A stretch of 64,000 bases of DNA from Superficieibacter sp. 1612_C1 (GTDB taxonomy: Bacteria > Pseudomonadota > Gammaproteobacteria > Enterobacterales > Enterobacteriaceae). The position numbers and the translations under genes were made by a program. Positions 62,653 to 64,000 of the stretch are shown in pieces (positions within the stretch are counted from its first letter, which is position 1; every line of letters begins with the position of its first letter). The notes under the pieces are model-generated. The model was not told where the DNA came from and searched no databases. It worked only from the letters and a program-made list of their open reading frames with translations. The stretch spans positions 620,001 to 684,000 of the forward strand of contig NZ_JADGMI010000001.1 of the NCBI RefSeq assembly GCF_015234305.1, in the 5' to 3' direction.

Positions 62653-63336
62653 ATGACGGCAATTGCCCCGGTTATTACCATTGATGGCCCAAGCGGCGCG
62701 GGTAAAGGCACCTTATGCAAGGCGATGGCGGAAGCGTTGCAGTGGCATCTTCTGGATTCAGGCGCGATCTATCGTGTGCTGGCGCTGGCGGCATTGCACC
62801 ATCACGTTGATGTTGCCTGCGAAGATGCGCTGGTGCCGCTGGCCACGCATCTGGATGTGCGTTTTGTTTCGACTGACGGCACGCTGGAGGTGATCCTTGA
62901 AGGGGAAGACGTCAGTGGTGAAATTCGCACGCAGGACGTGGCAAGTGCGGCATCACAAGTCGCTGCTTTCCCTCGGGTACGCGAAGCGCTTTTACGTCGT
63001 CAGCGTGCTTTCCGTGAGTCTCCCGGACTAATTGCCGATGGCCGCGATATGGGAACCGTGGTGTTCCCCGAAGCACCGGTGAAAATTTTCCTTGATGCTT
63101 CCTCGGAAAAACGCGCGCATCGCCGTATGCTACAGTTGCAGGAAAGTGGCTTTAGTGTTAACTTTGAACGCCTTTTGGCCGAGATTAAAGAACGCGACGA
63201 TCGCGATCGTAATCGCGCTGTAGCGCCGCTGGTTCCCGCTGCCGATGCTTTAGTTCTGGATTCCACCAGTTTAAGCATTGAGCAAGTGATTGAAAAAGCG
63301 TTACAATACGCGCGCCAAAAGTTGGCCCTCGCTTAA
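62653..63336 (+). CDS. cmk: Cmk, cytidylate kinase
   Basis: Cmk phosphorylates CMP and dCMP using ATP. The 227 residues start [20 protein letters not shown], with the P-loop at residues 11-20. The CMP-binding insert (about 64-130) and [10 protein letters not shown] (about 129-138) match the bacterial long form. AAGGAG lies before ATG. A longer frame beginning at 62620 is rejected. It precedes rpsA, the usual neighbour and co-transcribed gene in E. coli. Confidence 0.97.
   Translation: MTAIAPVITIDGPSGAGKGTLCKAMAEALQWHLLDSGAIYRVLALAALHHHVDVACEDALVPLATHLDVRFVSTDGTLEVILEGEDVSGEIRTQDVASAASQVAAFPRVREALLRRQRAFRESPGLIADGRDMGTVVFPEAPVKIFLDASSEKRAHRRMLQLQESGFSVNFERLLAEIKERDDRDRNRAVAPLVPAADALVLDSTSLSIEQVIEKALQYARQKLALA

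Positions 63337-64000
<664 letters not shown>

Overview
This window is a chromosomal backbone segment from a gammaproteobacterium of the Enterobacteriaceae, in the Escherichia/Salmonella/Citrobacter group. Gene order and protein sequence follow the E. coli K-12 stretch from potF to rpsA (recalled, not searched). REP/BIME-type palindromes and ArgR-, FNR- and NsrR-like operators point the same way. A Citrobacter-like genome is my best guess, but I cannot name the species.

Layout. 1-3.5 kb: end of the putrescine ABC importer potFGHI. 3.7-6 kb: ybjO, the 23S rRNA methyltransferase rlmC, and an unrecognised membrane protein with an acyl-carrier-like tail. 6-10 kb: arginine uptake (artJ and artPIQM). 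10-14.7 kb: ybjP, ybjQ, the amidase amiD, and two NAD(P)-binding proteins, ybjS and ybjT. 14.7-22 kb: threonine aldolase ltaE, pyruvate oxidase poxB, a DoxX-family protein, the hybrid-cluster protein pair hcp-hcr, and the lysine exporter lysO. 22-30 kb: the OLD-family nuclease-like ybjD, the MacAB efflux pump, cspD, and clpS-clpA. 30.2-31.6 kb: a two-gene AT-richer cassette (R2K-type ATP-grasp enzyme plus isochorismatase-like cysteine hydrolase) where E. coli K-12 carries tRNA serW. 31.7-38.6 kb: infA, aat, cydDC, trxB, lrp. 38.7-46.2 kb: ftsK, lolA, rarA, serS. 46.4-50.4 kb: DMSO reductase dmsABC. 50.6-58 kb: ycaD and the formate module pflA, pflB, focA, then ycaO. 58-64 kb: ycaP, serC-aroA, ycaL, cmk and the 5' part of rpsA.

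How the genes relate. Anaerobic metabolism recurs. DmsABC, FocA-PflB-PflA and Hcp-Hcr are respiratory, fermentative and nitrosative-stress functions, each with an FNR-like site upstream. CydDC supports cytochrome bd assembly. Polyamine and arginine ABC importers dominate the left end. The right half is mostly essential information processing: IF1, Lrp, FtsK, LolA, SerS, CMP kinase and S1.

Compared with K-12 as I remember it, aqpZ, ybjX, ycaC, ycaM, ycaN, ycaK and serW are absent. The 199-residue protein at 5363, the DoxX gene at 17643 and the ATP-grasp/hydrolase cassette are additional. The cassette is the strongest candidate for undescribed biology. Everything else is conserved backbone.
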